Assembly (NCBI RefSeq): GCF_014651615.1 | Contig: NZ_BMXF01000006.1 | Location: 234,210 to 298,209 of the forward strand | Source: Persicitalea jodogahamensis | GTDB taxonomy: Bacteria; Bacteroidota; Bacteroidia; Cytophagales; Spirosomataceae | Length of the DNA: 64,000 bases | Direction: 5' to 3' | Notes under the pieces: model-generated | Database searches by the model: none | Told to the model about the DNA's origin: nothing | The model's input: only the letters and a program-made list of their open reading frames with translations | Translations under genes and position numbers: made by a program | Part shown: positions 42,415-52,811 of the stretch, one piece after another | Numbering within the stretch: the first letter of the stretch is position 1 | Layout of the letters: the number at the start of each line of letters is the position of its first letter

Positions 42415-45312
42415 CTACCGCAGCAGCTGAACCCAGCCTTTCAACGCGACTGGCTGGCCCGGCCGCACTACCGACTGGAAAGTGACGGATGCTTCGTAAA
42501 AGTACTGTCCGGCGGGTAAGCCCTGGCCATCGCTGGACGTGCCGTCCCAGTTAATATCGGCATTGGTAGTTTCGAATACCTTCACACCCCAGCGGTTAAA
42601 GACCCGGAATGTAACACTCTCAACGAAACTGGGGCAATTCAGGGGCTGGAAGGTATCGTTCTTGCCATCGTTGTTGGGCGTGAAGACATTGGGCATCACG
42701 AACTGCGGGCAGTTATCCTTACAGACCAGATTGCTCGGCGCACTTTCGTTTCCAAATCGGTTCACAGCCGTCACGTAATAGCATCCCGCAAACGAGCTGA
42801 GTCCGGTATGAGCGTAGTTTGTGGCAGGTGGTGTAGGCGGTGGTACGACGGACGCAAGCAACGCCGGAGTTTCGTCGGCAAAGCGGGCGTAATATATTCT
42901 GTACTCTACGATGTTCGGGTCGCAATCGCCGCCCTGCGCATTCTTGGCAGGATACGTCCACGACAGGTTGTTGGTAAACGTCGTCTGGTTGCAGTAAGCG
43001 TCGGGAGCAATCGTACTACAGTCCAGCGTGTCGAGACTCAGCACAGGCGGGCAGGGCTTAATGGTATCGATGGGAGTGGCGCAAATTTTCTGCGAGAAAT
43101 TCAGCAAAATCGCGGGCTTGATGCGGTCGTTGCCGTAAGTACCCACCGTCTCTACCCGATAGCAATAAGTCGAATCGGCAGACAACGTAACGTTGACGGT
43201 GCCATCGAGGGCATATTTGTCCGTACCGTCGTCCTGATAAATAAAGGTGCGCGGATCCTGCACCGCCACCTCGGCAATCTGGTTGTAGGTACCGGGCCTG
43301 CCCCGCACCTCACGATAAATCCGGTGCCGTTGGTTGTTATTGCTCCAGGGAACATTCGCTACCCACTCCAACTGCACAATTTTCGATTCAGCCTGTCCCT
43401 GCGTCAACCGGACGCTACTGGCGGGCTCACTAGTGTCCAGTTTTTCGAGAGTACCGTTGGCATTGGTAAAGAAGTATTCCAGCTGATAGCGGTAGGCGTT
43501 AGCCGTCGTATTAAGGTTTTTATCTACAAAAATCGTATCTGCCACGCCGGGCTGAAGCTGCGTGTTAATGGTAGTGATCAATGTGAAGTTAGTACCGTTC
43601 AGACCCGTTGCACGGGAAAGCCTGTACTGCGATGGACCGTTTATCTGGCTGGGATTCAGGCCGATCGGGCGTGTCCATTTTACCGAAATCTGGCCACTGG
43701 TGGTGCTGGTCGAGTCAACCGTTACGTTCGTGATAACCGGAATCAAAAGAGGCAAATCCAAACAGAATTCGTCGGAGGGTATACTCGTGCCGCCGCCATT
43801 CAGGTAGCCGGGTTCAGTGATAGGTGCACCGGGGCGCGGGAATTCCGCCACCAGTCGGTAGCTGTACTTCACACCACGCCGTAGCGGGTTGGTGCTGCTG
43901 CTGTCCACGAAGCTGGTTGCGGTCACGGGGACGCGGCCTACCTCTGTGTATCCCAGCGTGGCGGGCAACCCAGGACTACACGGATCGGGCTGGTAGTCAG
44001 AACATCCTTCTTTGCGGTATACCACGATTTGGGCACCCGGTACCTGACAAGCGTAAGGGTCCCAGGTCACGCGGAAGGCCCGCCCGCCTGCGTCGGTCGT
44101 GGGCGTGGCTTGCACATTCTTGGGACGTGGTCCGTAAACCTTTATCCGGAAAGTTCTGATATCCGCCAATTTGCGGAACAGGCTGGGGTTTGGAAAGCCC
44201 GCACGGGGGCTATCCTCCACTTTAAACAGTACACTGTAAGCCTCCGGACGGATATGGTTGCAGCCCGTTTGCCAGCGGAACACGCCGCTGGCCTGGCCCG
44301 CCGGGTTGGGCGAGGCCGCAATAAACTGCGCCAGTTGAGGGTCGATCAGGTCGCTGCGATACACGCCGCCGCTGGTCGTGAGGGTCAGGGGATCGCCATT
44401 TTTATCCACAGCCCTGATGGCTTGCTGGATGAGCGTTCCGGCCTCCACGCAGAGGTCGGGAATCGAGTCGAGTTTGGGACGATCGTTGTTAGCTTCCACC
44501 ACGATAATCTGCATGTCTCGGGTAATTTCCCCGATTTTGACCCCATTACGCCATTCTTCCACAATAAAAGCCACGTTGTAAAAGCCCGGCACAAAGGGCG
44601 CGTCCCACACCAGGTCGCCCGTGATGGCATCGATGCTGAACGTGGAAGGAAAAGCACCGTTCTCGGTCGGTCCCAGCGGCTGCACTTTGTTGGGATCTAC
44701 ATACAGTAGATCCTTACCATTAGCGTTGTTGCCCTCGCTTTCCTGGGGAGTGACGAGCCGATAGGCCAGACTATCGCCGTCGGCGTCGAAAGCACCCGGA
44801 TTGTGAATGTAGCGCTGGCCCACAGCAGCCAGGTCGATGGGTGCGTTGAGCATGACAGGCGTCCGGTTCTGGCCAAGGCCGGCGCTGATAACCAAGGTAC
44901 TTTTTACGAAAAAATTAAGCTCCTGCGTGGGCTTGGGGCCGATGTTGAGAACGTTGTTGTTGCGATTATCGAGTGTAGTCGAGATATTGAAGCGACCAGG
45001 TGCCGGAAAGGTGTAAATAAAAGAGTATTCGTTCTTAGTCGTGTTATTACCGATGTTGGTGATAGGCTGTTTTCGGGGAACACTGATTGGCCCCACCGTA
45101 CCGACAAATACCTTGATGTCGGTCTGGGCATCAGCGGCAGCCTTACCGTTTTCCATATCAAAATAGCCCGTGAAGGTGATTTCGTAGGTCAGGGAAGTTG
45201 TGGAGATGCGCCTGGCGGTAATCTCGCCCGCTCGCACGTGAGTAGCGTGAGCCTGGGTTGCGGCGAGAAGGAGCAAAAAGAAAAAGAGTATCGGGCGTAT
45301 TGTTGAGCGCAT
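42415..45312 (-). CDS. Gliding-motility-type adhesin with CHU_C (type B) sorting domain
   Basis: 965 residues. A signal peptide ends near ATQAHA, and the mature part begins THVRAGEITARR, a frequent start in this protein class. Several cadherin/Ig-like (about 30-380) and fibronectin-like domains (about 400-860; VTWDPYACQVPGAQIVVYRK, VKWTRPIGLNPSQINGPSQY) precede a C-terminal CHU_C domain (about 880-965; NVFTPNNDGKNDTFQPLNCP, FRVFNRWGVKVFET, GQYFYEASVTF). By family knowledge this is a T9SS type B signal that leads to secretion or retention at the surface. It is probably an adhesin, as SprB-like proteins carry the same end. The gene is divergent from the sdh operon. Confidence 0.92.
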   Translation of the reverse strand: MRSTIRPILFFFLLLLAATQAHATHVRAGEITARRISTTSLTYEITFTGYFDMENGKAAADAQTDIKVFVGTVGPISVPRKQPITNIGNNTTKNEYSFIYTFPAPGRFNISTTLDNRNNNVLNIGPKPTQELNFFVKSTLVISAGLGQNRTPVMLNAPIDLAAVGQRYIHNPGAFDADGDSLAYRLVTPQESEGNNANGKDLLYVDPNKVQPLGPTENGAFPSTFSIDAITGDLVWDAPFVPGFYNVAFIVEEWRNGVKIGEITRDMQIIVVEANNDRPKLDSIPDLCVEAGTLIQQAIRAVDKNGDPLTLTTSGGVYRSDLIDPQLAQFIAASPNPAGQASGVFRWQTGCNHIRPEAYSVLFKVEDSPRAGFPNPSLFRKLADIRTFRIKVYGPRPKNVQATPTTDAGGRAFRVTWDPYACQVPGAQIVVYRKEGCSDYQPDPCSPGLPATLGYTEVGRVPVTATSFVDSSSTNPLRRGVKYSYRLVAEFPRPGAPITEPGYLNGGGTSIPSDEFCLDLPLLIPVITNVTVDSTSTTSGQISVKWTRPIGLNPSQINGPSQYRLSRATGLNGTNFTLITTINTQLQPGVADTIFVDKNLNTTANAYRYQLEYFFTNANGTLEKLDTSEPASSVRLTQGQAESKIVQLEWVANVPWSNNNQRHRIYREVRGRPGTYNQIAEVAVQDPRTFIYQDDGTDKYALDGTVNVTLSADSTYCYRVETVGTYGNDRIKPAILLNFSQKICATPIDTIKPCPPVLSLDTLDCSTIAPDAYCNQTTFTNNLSWTYPAKNAQGGDCDPNIVEYRIYYARFADETPALLASVVPPPTPPATNYAHTGLSSFAGCYYVTAVNRFGNESAPSNLVCKDNCPQFVMPNVFTPNNDGKNDTFQPLNCPSFVESVTFRVFNRWGVKVFETTNADINWDGTSSDGQGLPAGQYFYEASVTFQSVVRPGQPVALKGWVQLLR

Positions 45313-45552
45313 GGATTAGGGCTGCTTGGTCTGATTAAGTATAGACTTGAACGAAAAAGATGGAAAAAACGGTGTGTTGCCTGCCTTTTTCAGGCTTGAA
45401 GGTAAGCTTTTTGAACGACGGGTAATGATTTATAGCCGATATTGAGTTAAGGCCAAACATTTTTTTGCACAAAATGTTGAAAATGGACAGCGGCAAAAAA
45501 ACTTAAAATCATTATAAATAATTGCCTTTACCACAAAATGAAATCGCTTTTA

Positions 45553-45583
45553 TTGTCTCACAATCCTTTGTCGCGTACCTTTG
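45553..45583 (+). promoter_or_regulatory. Promoter of sdhCAB
   Basis: TTG (45553-45555), a 20-bp spacer and a perfect -7 box TACCTTTG (45576-45583) lie about 50 bp before the sdhC ATG. The 45313-45634 gap otherwise holds only upstream DNA of the divergent adhesin gene. Confidence 0.7.
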
Positions 45584-45634
45584 GCAGGTTAAGGCAGTAT
45601 CCAATATTTACTCTAAAATCCAACACGTTCTGTT

Positions 45635-46420
45635 ATGTCGTGGCTTACCCAAACGTTATCTAGTTCTATTGGCAAGAAATTGATTATGGCTCTTACGGGC
45701 CTTTTTCTATGCACTTTCCTGATTGTTCACATGATCGGGAACCTACAGCTGTTCAAATCTGACGAAGGGCTGGCCTTCAACACTTATACGGTGTTCATGA
45801 CCACGAATCCATTCATCAAAACGATTTCTTACGGCTTGTACGCTTTTATTCTGATCCATGCCTTCGATGGCCTGTATCTGGCTTACATTAACCAGAAGGC
45901 ACGGGCAAAAAAGTACGCCAAAGTCAATAATCAAAGTACCTGGGCGAGCCGCAACATGGGCATACTGGGTACGGTTCTGCTGGTCTATCTCGTAGTTCAC
46001 ATGGGCGATTTCTGGTATGAATACAAGTTCGGGCACCTGCCTTTCAAGGAATATACGATCGATTTGTCGGAAGGCACGATCATCGATACCCGCCAGATGC
46101 CCGACGGTTTTATGCTCAATAGTAAAATTGAGGAACGACTGAGCGACGATAACAAAAGCAAGACGGTAATCGTGAAAGATCTGTACCAGGAAGCTGAGTC
46201 ATCCTTTGCCAATCCGTTGCTGGTGCTGTTCTACATCCTTGGAATGGCGGCGGTGTCCTTTCACCTGGTGCATGGCTTCCGCTCGGCCTGGCAAACACTT
46301 GGTGCCAATCACCCCAAGTACAACCCCTTGTTTAATTTCCTGGGCGTGTGGCTATTCGCCATCATTATCCCTATCGCCTTCGCCGCCATGCCGGTTTACT
46401 TTTTTCTGAAACAATTGTGA
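45635..46420 (+). CDS. sdhC: Succinate dehydrogenase cytochrome b subunit
   Basis: 261 residues. This is the membrane anchor of complex II, one polypeptide with five helices and haem ligands in the Bacteroidota/Wolinella style. MSWLTQTLSSSIGKKLIMAL starts the first helix; His residues lie in FLIVHMIGNLQLF, AFILIHAFDGLYLAY, LVYLVVHMGDFWYEY and FHLVHGFRSAWQTLG, where haem ligands are expected. The gene is followed by a hairpin-rich spacer and then sdhA. It is located in the inner membrane. Confidence 0.94.
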   Translation: MSWLTQTLSSSIGKKLIMALTGLFLCTFLIVHMIGNLQLFKSDEGLAFNTYTVFMTTNPFIKTISYGLYAFILIHAFDGLYLAYINQKARAKKYAKVNNQSTWASRNMGILGTVLLVYLVVHMGDFWYEYKFGHLPFKEYTIDLSEGTIIDTRQMPDGFMLNSKIEERLSDDNKSKTVIVKDLYQEAESSFANPLLVLFYILGMAAVSFHLVHGFRSAWQTLGANHPKYNPLFNFLGVWLFAIIIPIAFAAMPVYFFLKQL

Positions 46421-46422
46421 AC

Positions 46423-46500
46423 GAGTGAATGTCGGAATGGGTGAATAATAATATTCCGACATTCACTCATTCCGACATTCCGACATTCACTTATTCAAAA
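46423..46500 (+). repeat. REP-like hairpin between sdhC and sdhA
   Basis: GAGTGAATGTCGGAAT (46423-46438) is an exact inverted repeat of 46453-46468, with a 14-nt loop. Further ATTCCGACATTC units are repeated directly behind it. An ATG in the left arm (46429) is in frame with sdhA but would add a repeat-derived peptide, so it is rejected as a start. Confidence 0.7.
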
Positions 46501-46506
46501 TTAAAT

Positions 46507-48492
46507 ATGACTTCTCCCCAACTGGATTCTAAAATCCCCGCTGGTCCGATAGAAGATAAATGGACCAAGTACAAGTCGTCGGTTCCGCTGGTGAACCCTT
46601 CCAATAAGCGCCGCATCGAGGTAATCGTGGTCGGTACGGGTTTAGCCGGTGCTTCGGCAGCGGCTTCGCTGGCCGAGATGGGCTACAAGGTAAAAGCTTT
46701 CTGCTTTCAGGATTCACCGCGCCGGGCGCACTCTATTGCGGCTCAGGGTGGTATTAACGCTGCCAAGAACTACCAAAACGACGGTGACTCGATCTACCGG
46801 CTTTTCTACGACACTGTAAAAGGCGGCGACTACCGCTCACGCGAGGCCAACGTTTACCGTTTGTCCGAGGTGTCAGGCAGCATTATCGACCAATGCGTGG
46901 CGCAAGGCGTACCCTTTGCCCGCGAGTACGGCGGACTGCTCTCCAACCGCTCTTTCGGTGGCGTGCAGGTGCAGCGTACTTTCTATGCGGCCGGACAGAC
47001 CGGGCAGCAGCTTTTGCTGGGCGCGTATTCGGCGTTGCAGCGTCAGGTAGGTATTGGGGCCGTGCAGATGTACACGCGCCACGAAATGCTGGACGTCGTC
47101 AAAATTGACGGCAAGTGCCGGGGGATAATTGCCCGCAACCTGGTTACGGGTGAAATCGAGCGACATTCCGGCCATGCAGTGCTGCTTTGCTCGGGAGGGT
47201 ACGGCAATGTATTCTACCTTTCGACTAACGCGATGGGCTGCAACGTGACCGCCGCCTGGAAGGCGCATCGACGGGGCGCATTTTTTGGCAACCCCTGTTT
47301 CACACAAATTCACCCTACCTGTATTCCCGTTTCCGGCGAACATCAGTCGAAGTTGACGCTGATGTCGGAGTCATTGCGGAATGACGGTCGCATATGGGTA
47401 CCTAAGAAGAAAGACGACAACCGCCCGGCCAACCAAATCCCCGAAGCCGAGCGCGATTACTATCTGGAGCGCCGCTATCCGGCCTTTGGTAACCTCGTAC
47501 CACGCGACATCGCATCGCGTGCCGCCAAAGAGCGTTGTGATGCGGGCTACGGTGTGGGCCCGTCCAAGATGGCGGTGTACCTCGACTATGCCTCGGCCAT
47601 CGAACGCTATGGCAAAGGCGAGGCCAATAAAAACAATATCATTAACCCCACAGACGAGCAGGTTCGGGAAATGGGGAAGGATGTCGTAAAAGAAAAATAC
47701 GGCAACCTGTTTGACATGTACAAGCAAATCACGGGTGAGGACCCCTACGAAGTGCCGATGCGGATTTATCCCGCTGTCCACTACACCATGGGCGGCCTGT
47801 GGGTAGATTACAACCTGATGACTACCGTGCCGGGTCTATACGCTCTGGGCGAGGCTAATTTCTCCGATCACGGTGCCAATCGTCTCGGCGCTTCGGCCCT
47901 GATGCAGGGACTGGCTGATGGGTATTTCGTGATTCCTTACACGGTAGGTTCTTATCTGGCCGGAGAAATCCGTACCGGAGAAATACCGACCGACCATGAG
48001 GCTTTTGTACAGGCGGAGAAAGACGTGAAGGACAAAATCGCCAAACTGCTTTCAGTAAAAGGGCAAACCTCTCCGGAGCATTTTCACCGGGAATTGGGTA
48101 AGATCATGTGGGACAAATGCGGCATGGCCCGTAACGCCAAGGATCTGCAGAGCGCCATTCTCGAAATCAGAGCTCTGCGGAAAAGGTTCTGGGAAGATGT
48201 GCGGGTGATGGGCAGTGCCGATGAGTTGAATCCCGAACTGGATAAGGCGAGCCGCGTCTCCGACTTCATGGAACTGGGTGAGCTTATGTGTCAGGATGCG
48301 CTTGATCGCAACGAATCCTGTGGTGGTCACTTCCGCGAAGAGTACCAAACCGAAGAAGGCGAAGCCACCCGCGATGACGAAAACTACATGTATGTTTCGG
48401 CCTGGGAATACAACGGCGAAAGCAACTGGCAGCTTCACAAGGAAGAACTGGAATACGAAAATATCAAAATTGCCCAGCGCAGCTACAAGTAA
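46507..48492 (+). CDS. sdhA: Succinate dehydrogenase flavoprotein subunit
   Basis: 661 residues from the ATG at 46507 ([20 protein letters not shown]). It oxidises succinate to fumarate and passes electrons to SdhB. Visible motifs are the FAD-binding [20 protein letters not shown], the covalent-FAD region [17 protein letters not shown], the catalytic area [20 protein letters not shown] and the second FAD segment [20 protein letters not shown]. Full length and continuous. It is the second gene of sdhCAB, with a 72-bp spacer before sdhB; the spacer before it carries the hairpin at 46423-46500. Confidence 0.97.
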   Translation: MTSPQLDSKIPAGPIEDKWTKYKSSVPLVNPSNKRRIEVIVVGTGLAGASAAASLAEMGYKVKAFCFQDSPRRAHSIAAQGGINAAKNYQNDGDSIYRLFYDTVKGGDYRSREANVYRLSEVSGSIIDQCVAQGVPFAREYGGLLSNRSFGGVQVQRTFYAAGQTGQQLLLGAYSALQRQVGIGAVQMYTRHEMLDVVKIDGKCRGIIARNLVTGEIERHSGHAVLLCSGGYGNVFYLSTNAMGCNVTAAWKAHRRGAFFGNPCFTQIHPTCIPVSGEHQSKLTLMSESLRNDGRIWVPKKKDDNRPANQIPEAERDYYLERRYPAFGNLVPRDIASRAAKERCDAGYGVGPSKMAVYLDYASAIERYGKGEANKNNIINPTDEQVREMGKDVVKEKYGNLFDMYKQITGEDPYEVPMRIYPAVHYTMGGLWVDYNLMTTVPGLYALGEANFSDHGANRLGASALMQGLADGYFVIPYTVGSYLAGEIRTGEIPTDHEAFVQAEKDVKDKIAKLLSVKGQTSPEHFHRELGKIMWDKCGMARNAKDLQSAILEIRALRKRFWEDVRVMGSADELNPELDKASRVSDFMELGELMCQDALDRNESCGGHFREEYQTEEGEATRDDENYMYVSAWEYNGESNWQLHKEELEYENIKIAQRSYK

Positions 48493-48563
48493 ATGAGCTT
48501 AAGGTTAGACTCGGAATATCGGAAAACGTCGTTTGACCTTTAACCTTTTAACCCCCCAAATAA

Positions 48564-49331
48564 ATGTCAGCAGAAAATATGAGCCTCACGCTGAAAGTGT
48601 GGCGGCAAAAAAATAAAGACAGCGAGGGCAGCCTCGAAACGTATGCTTTGGAAGGTATTTCGCCGGATATGTCCTTTTTGGAAATGTTCGATGTCCTCAA
48701 TGAGCAGTTGATTCATGAAAACAAGGAGCCCATCGCCTTCGATCACGATTGTCGCGAAGGGATCTGCGGTTCCTGTTCCATGCACATCAACGGGCGTCCC
48801 CACGGGCCGCTCACGGGTGTGGCGACCTGCCAGCTGCACATGCGCTCATTCAGCGATGGCGACACCATTGTGGTGGAACCGTGGCGGGCAGTGGCTTTTC
48901 CGGTCATGAAGGATTTAGTCGTGGACCGCTCGTCCTTCGACCGCATCATCTCGGCGGGTGGTTTCGTGTCGGTTAATACCGGCAACGCCCGCGACGCCAA
49001 TAGCCTGCCCGTTCCCAAGGAAAATGCCGACGAGGCTTTCATGGCAGCGGCCTGCATTGGATGTGGTGCCTGCGTAGCGGCTTGTAAGAATGCTTCGGCC
49101 ATGCTTTTCACTTCGGCTAAAATTTCGCAGCTTGCCCTTTTGCCACAGGGGCAGGCCGAGCGTAAGCTTCGGGCCGAGAAAATGGTAGCCCAAATGGATT
49201 CCGAGGGTTTCGGTGCCTGCACCAACACAGGAGCTTGTTCTGCCGAATGCCCTAAGGAGATTTCGATGGAAAACATTGCCCGCATGAACCGGGAGTACTT
49301 GGGAGCAAAGTTGACTTCCAGCCGGGTATAG
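48564..49331 (+). CDS. sdhB: Succinate dehydrogenase iron-sulfur subunit
   Basis: 255 residues. The [2Fe-2S] cluster ligands lie in CREGICGSC (C63, C68, C71) and C89; the second half carries [13 protein letters not shown] and [15 protein letters not shown] for the [4Fe-4S] and [3Fe-4S] clusters. It carries electrons from SdhA to the membrane subunit and quinone. Full length. It is the last gene of the operon, closed by a strong terminator at 49453-49484. Confidence 0.97.
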   Translation: MSAENMSLTLKVWRQKNKDSEGSLETYALEGISPDMSFLEMFDVLNEQLIHENKEPIAFDHDCREGICGSCSMHINGRPHGPLTGVATCQLHMRSFSDGDTIVVEPWRAVAFPVMKDLVVDRSSFDRIISAGGFVSVNTGNARDANSLPVPKENADEAFMAAACIGCGACVAACKNASAMLFTSAKISQLALLPQGQAERKLRAEKMVAQMDSEGFGACTNTGACSAECPKEISMENIARMNREYLGAKLTSSRV

Positions 49332-49452
49332 TGACGCGGTAGGGTACGTGCTCTTTTAGTATGGGAGCTGATCATCCGGACCAGCTTTTTTCCTGCCTTA
49401 GGGTAGTCGTATCGATTGCTTCCTGGTACTTGCTGATATACTTATTCTTACC

Positions 49453-49484
49453 AAAAAAAGCCGCTCATTGGAGCGGCTTTTTTT
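49453..49484 (+). terminator. Terminator of sdhCAB
   Basis: AAAAAAAGCCGCTC and GAGCGGCTTTTTTT enclose a 4-nt loop (ATTG). Symmetrical A and T runs make it usable in both directions. Confidence 0.93.
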
Positions 49485-49562
49485 GGTAAGTAACTGACGG
49501 TTAACTCATTTATTAATTAATAATTATTAAAAATTGATTGTAGTACGTTCACAGAAAAACGT

Positions 49563-49570
49563 TATATTTG
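49563..49570 (+). promoter_or_regulatory. -7 box of the susCD pair
   Basis: TATATTTG is a perfect TAnnTTTG. It lies 47 bp before the ATG at 49618, which excludes an earlier start at 49534; TTG at 49538-49540 may be the -33 element. Confidence 0.6.
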
Positions 49571-49617
49571 AAATATGTGATTTTTTAACAAATATTTTAC
49601 AACCAATCAATTATTTT

Positions 49618-52600
49618 ATGAAAAAAGTACTACAGCACTGTAAAATCATGTTGCTGCTGGCCTTTTGTTCAACCGTTGTTTCTGCACAGGATATGACGAT
49701 TACGGGCAAAGTGAATGAGTCGGGGGCCGGCGAACTCTACGGAGTCAACATCGTTGTAAAAGGCACGACTCGGGGTACTACCACCAATAATAAGGGCGAG
49801 TACAGCATCGTGGCGAATAAGGGCACGACGCTTACTTACAGCTATATCGGCTACCAGCCGAAAGATGTCACGGTGGGCAACAGTAATGTCATCAATGTGG
49901 AATTGATTCCCGACGATAATCTGCTCGGAGAAGTAGTTGTGACGGCCTTCGGTATGGAAAAAGAGAAGAAGGCTCTTGGTTACTCGGTCACGCAGATCGG
50001 TGGTGACCAACTCACTGAGTCGCGGACGATCAACGTCGGTAACGCCCTGACGGGCAAGATTGCGGGTGTCAATGTGTCCTCACCCACTACGGGCGCAGCA
50101 GGAACAAGCCGGGTAGTTATTCGCGGTGGCTCTTCGCTGGGTGGAAATGACCAGCCACTATACGTGATCAATGGCGTACCTATGGATAACTCCAACCAGG
50201 GAAGCGCGGGTATGTGGGGTGGCAATGACAACGGCGATGGCCTTTCATCCATTAACCCTGATGACATCGCTACCATCTCCGTTCTGAAAGGCAATACTGC
50301 CTCGGCCCTGTACGGTTCGCGTGCGGCCAACGGTGTGATTTTGATCACCACCAAGACGGGCAAGGGCGTGAAAGGATTGGGCGTATCGTTCAATTCCAAC
50401 TATACAGCCAACCGGGCCATTGACCTTACTGATCTGCAGCAGCAGTACGGCACGGGTACTATGGGCGTCAAGCCCACCACGCAAGTGGAAGCCCTCGAAA
50501 ACGGCAACAGCTCCTGGGGCGCTAAACTCGACGGATCTCCGGTGATCCAGTTTGATGGTGAAACGCGGCCATACAGCGCCACTGGCGAAGGGCTTAACGA
50601 TTTCTACCGTACGGGTAGCACCTGGACGAACACGCTGGCCCTGGCGGGTAGCAATGAGCTGGGTAGTTTCCGCTTTTCTGCCTCCGACCTCCGCAACCAG
50701 GACATTTTGCCAAACAGCGGTTTCGATCGCACTACTTTCAATGGGAGTATGAATGGCAAATTCGGAAAACTCGAACTGATTGCTACCGGCCAGTACACCT
50801 CCGAAAGTGCTAAGAACCGGCCGCGCCTGTCGGATTCGCCCGGTAACGCCAACTACACGGTTATCACCAAGGCACCCAATATCAGCTTTACGGATATGAG
50901 AGGTACCACAGACAAACTGGGAGCGAACGACGACGGTACCGAACGGCGATACCAAAGCAATGTGTACGCTACGAACCCTTATTGGGCGGCTTACCAGTTC
51001 CTGCGGCTTGACAGCAAGAACCGTTTTTTCGGAAACGCTTCTTTGAAATACAATATTACGGACTGGCTTTATGTGCAGGGGCGCATCGGAACGGACTACA
51101 TCTCAGGCCGCTTCGAGTCGTCGGAACCTTACGGCACAGCCTACAAGACCACGGGAGACTACAATATCACCAACCGGACGACGAAGGAAAACAACCTTGA
51201 CCTCTTTATTGGAGCCAACAAAACTTTCGGCAAGTTCTCGGCGGACATTCTTCTGGGAGGCAACCGGATGCGGCGCTCTACGGAAGATGCCCGTATTGGC
51301 GGTAACGGATTGAATATACCGTTCTTTGGTAGTGTCAACAATGTGGCTAACCAAACGTATGGTTACGGTCTGTCTGAGTACGGGATCAACTCAATCTTTG
51401 GCTCGGCCAACATCGGTTTCAATAACTACCTCTTCCTGAATGTGACGGCCCGCCAGGACCACTTCTCCACGCTTTCGCGCGGCAACAACGAAGTCACTTA
51501 CCCCTCAGCTGGTCTGAGCTTTGTGTTTTCGGAAGCCATTCAGGGAATGCCCAACTGGCTCACTTTTGGTAAAGTACGCGCTTCCTGGGCCCAGGTGGGC
51601 GGCGGTGCACCCGATCCGTATTCCAACAACCTGACTTATGGTCTGCGGGGGTACCAGCACGACGGGGCTATTTTGGGTGCGATCAACAATGGTTCAATCC
51701 CTAATGCCAACCTCAAGCCTTACATCTCCACGGAAACGGAAATTGGCTTCGATTTGCGCTTCTTCCAGAATCGCCTGGGACTGGACCTTGCCCTGTACAA
51801 TCGTAACACCAACGATGATATTCTGAACACTTCGATTTCAGGTACTTCGGGCTATGGCAGCACTCAAATCAACATTGGTGAGCTGACCAACAAGGGTATT
51901 GAAATCCTGCTGAAAGGTACTCCCATAAAGAAAACCGACTTCACCTGGGACATGACCCTGAACTTTGCCCGGAACATTTCAAATGTAGTAAGCCTGGGCA
52001 CCAACGCAGCGGGTGACCCCATCGAATTCCTGAACCTTGACGAGGCTCGTTCGCGGCAGGAGCGTATCCGTCACTATGTCGGCCAGCAGCTGGGTGTCAT
52101 AGCGGGTTATAAGCAAAAGGAAATCGATGGACAGAAGGTCTACGACAAAGACGGATTTCCGGTTCGCGGCGATTTCCAGCAAATCGCTCTGGGACGTCAT
52201 CCGATCAGCGCAGGATTTAGCAACAGCTTTACCTATAAAGGCTTTAATCTAAGTTTCCTGATCGACCTGCGCCAGGGCGGCAGCATGATGTCGGGTACCA
52301 ACCTCGGCCTCTATGGTGTTGGTCTGCACAAGGGGACCCTGCCCGGTCGGGATGCACCATTGACCGTATCGGGAGTGACTGAAACCGGGGAAGCCAATAC
52401 GTGGACGATTGAGCGTGACAAGCTGCAGAACTACTATAATTACTACACGCAGATTACGGAAAACTTTGTCTACAATAGCTCGTTTGGAAAACTAAGGGAA
52501 TTATCGGTAGGCTACAGCATTCCTGCGCGTTGGCTGGACAAAACGCCCATCAGCACCCTGAAGTTTTCGGCGGTAGGCCGCAACCTGTTGCTGTTGTGGT

Positions 52601-52722
52601 CGAGTGTTCCGAACGTTGATCCCGAAAGCGGCTACACCGCCAGCGGTAACTCTCAGGGACTGGAGTACTTTGCGCTGCCTACCACTCGGAATCTGGGCTT
52701 TAACTTATCGGCAACATTTTAG
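49618..52722 (+). CDS. SusC/RagA-type TonB-dependent outer membrane transporter
   Basis: 1034 residues from the ATG at 49618 (MKKVLQHCKIMLLLAFCSTV, signal peptide ending VVSAQ). A carboxypeptidase-like domain (MTITGKVNESGAGELYGVNI, GEYSIVANKGTTLTYSYIGY) and the SusC plug follow (TAFGMEKEKKALGYSVTQIG; RVVIRGGSSLGGNDQPLYVI; SINPDDIATISVLKGNTASA, the LYGSRAANGVILITT box), then a 22-strand barrel. The energy comes from TonB-ExbBD in the inner membrane. It works with the SusD-like lipoprotein behind it; no glycosidase or protease is in the operon, so the nutrient cannot be named. Confidence 0.96.
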   Translation: MKKVLQHCKIMLLLAFCSTVVSAQDMTITGKVNESGAGELYGVNIVVKGTTRGTTTNNKGEYSIVANKGTTLTYSYIGYQPKDVTVGNSNVINVELIPDDNLLGEVVVTAFGMEKEKKALGYSVTQIGGDQLTESRTINVGNALTGKIAGVNVSSPTTGAAGTSRVVIRGGSSLGGNDQPLYVINGVPMDNSNQGSAGMWGGNDNGDGLSSINPDDIATISVLKGNTASALYGSRAANGVILITTKTGKGVKGLGVSFNSNYTANRAIDLTDLQQQYGTGTMGVKPTTQVEALENGNSSWGAKLDGSPVIQFDGETRPYSATGEGLNDFYRTGSTWTNTLALAGSNELGSFRFSASDLRNQDILPNSGFDRTTFNGSMNGKFGKLELIATGQYTSESAKNRPRLSDSPGNANYTVITKAPNISFTDMRGTTDKLGANDDGTERRYQSNVYATNPYWAAYQFLRLDSKNRFFGNASLKYNITDWLYVQGRIGTDYISGRFESSEPYGTAYKTTGDYNITNRTTKENNLDLFIGANKTFGKFSADILLGGNRMRRSTEDARIGGNGLNIPFFGSVNNVANQTYGYGLSEYGINSIFGSANIGFNNYLFLNVTARQDHFSTLSRGNNEVTYPSAGLSFVFSEAIQGMPNWLTFGKVRASWAQVGGGAPDPYSNNLTYGLRGYQHDGAILGAINNGSIPNANLKPYISTETEIGFDLRFFQNRLGLDLALYNRNTNDDILNTSISGTSGYGSTQINIGELTNKGIEILLKGTPIKKTDFTWDMTLNFARNISNVVSLGTNAAGDPIEFLNLDEARSRQERIRHYVGQQLGVIAGYKQKEIDGQKVYDKDGFPVRGDFQQIALGRHPISAGFSNSFTYKGFNLSFLIDLRQGGSMMSGTNLGLYGVGLHKGTLPGRDAPLTVSGVTETGEANTWTIERDKLQNYYNYYTQITENFVYNSSFGKLRELSVGYSIPARWLDKTPISTLKFSAVGRNLLLLWSSVPNVDPESGYTASGNSQGLEYFALPTTRNLGFNLSATF

Positions 52723-52811
52723 TATTGAATCCTGAATCAGTGAATGGCGGAAGACAAAATACGCTGCATTGAAACACTCAGTACGCCATTTACTCTAATC
52801 AAAAATTGATT

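Noticed and set aside
46429..46506. In-frame upstream ATG start for sdhA
   Set aside because: The added residues are encoded by a repeat hairpin; the ATG at 46507 begins a normal SdhA N terminus.
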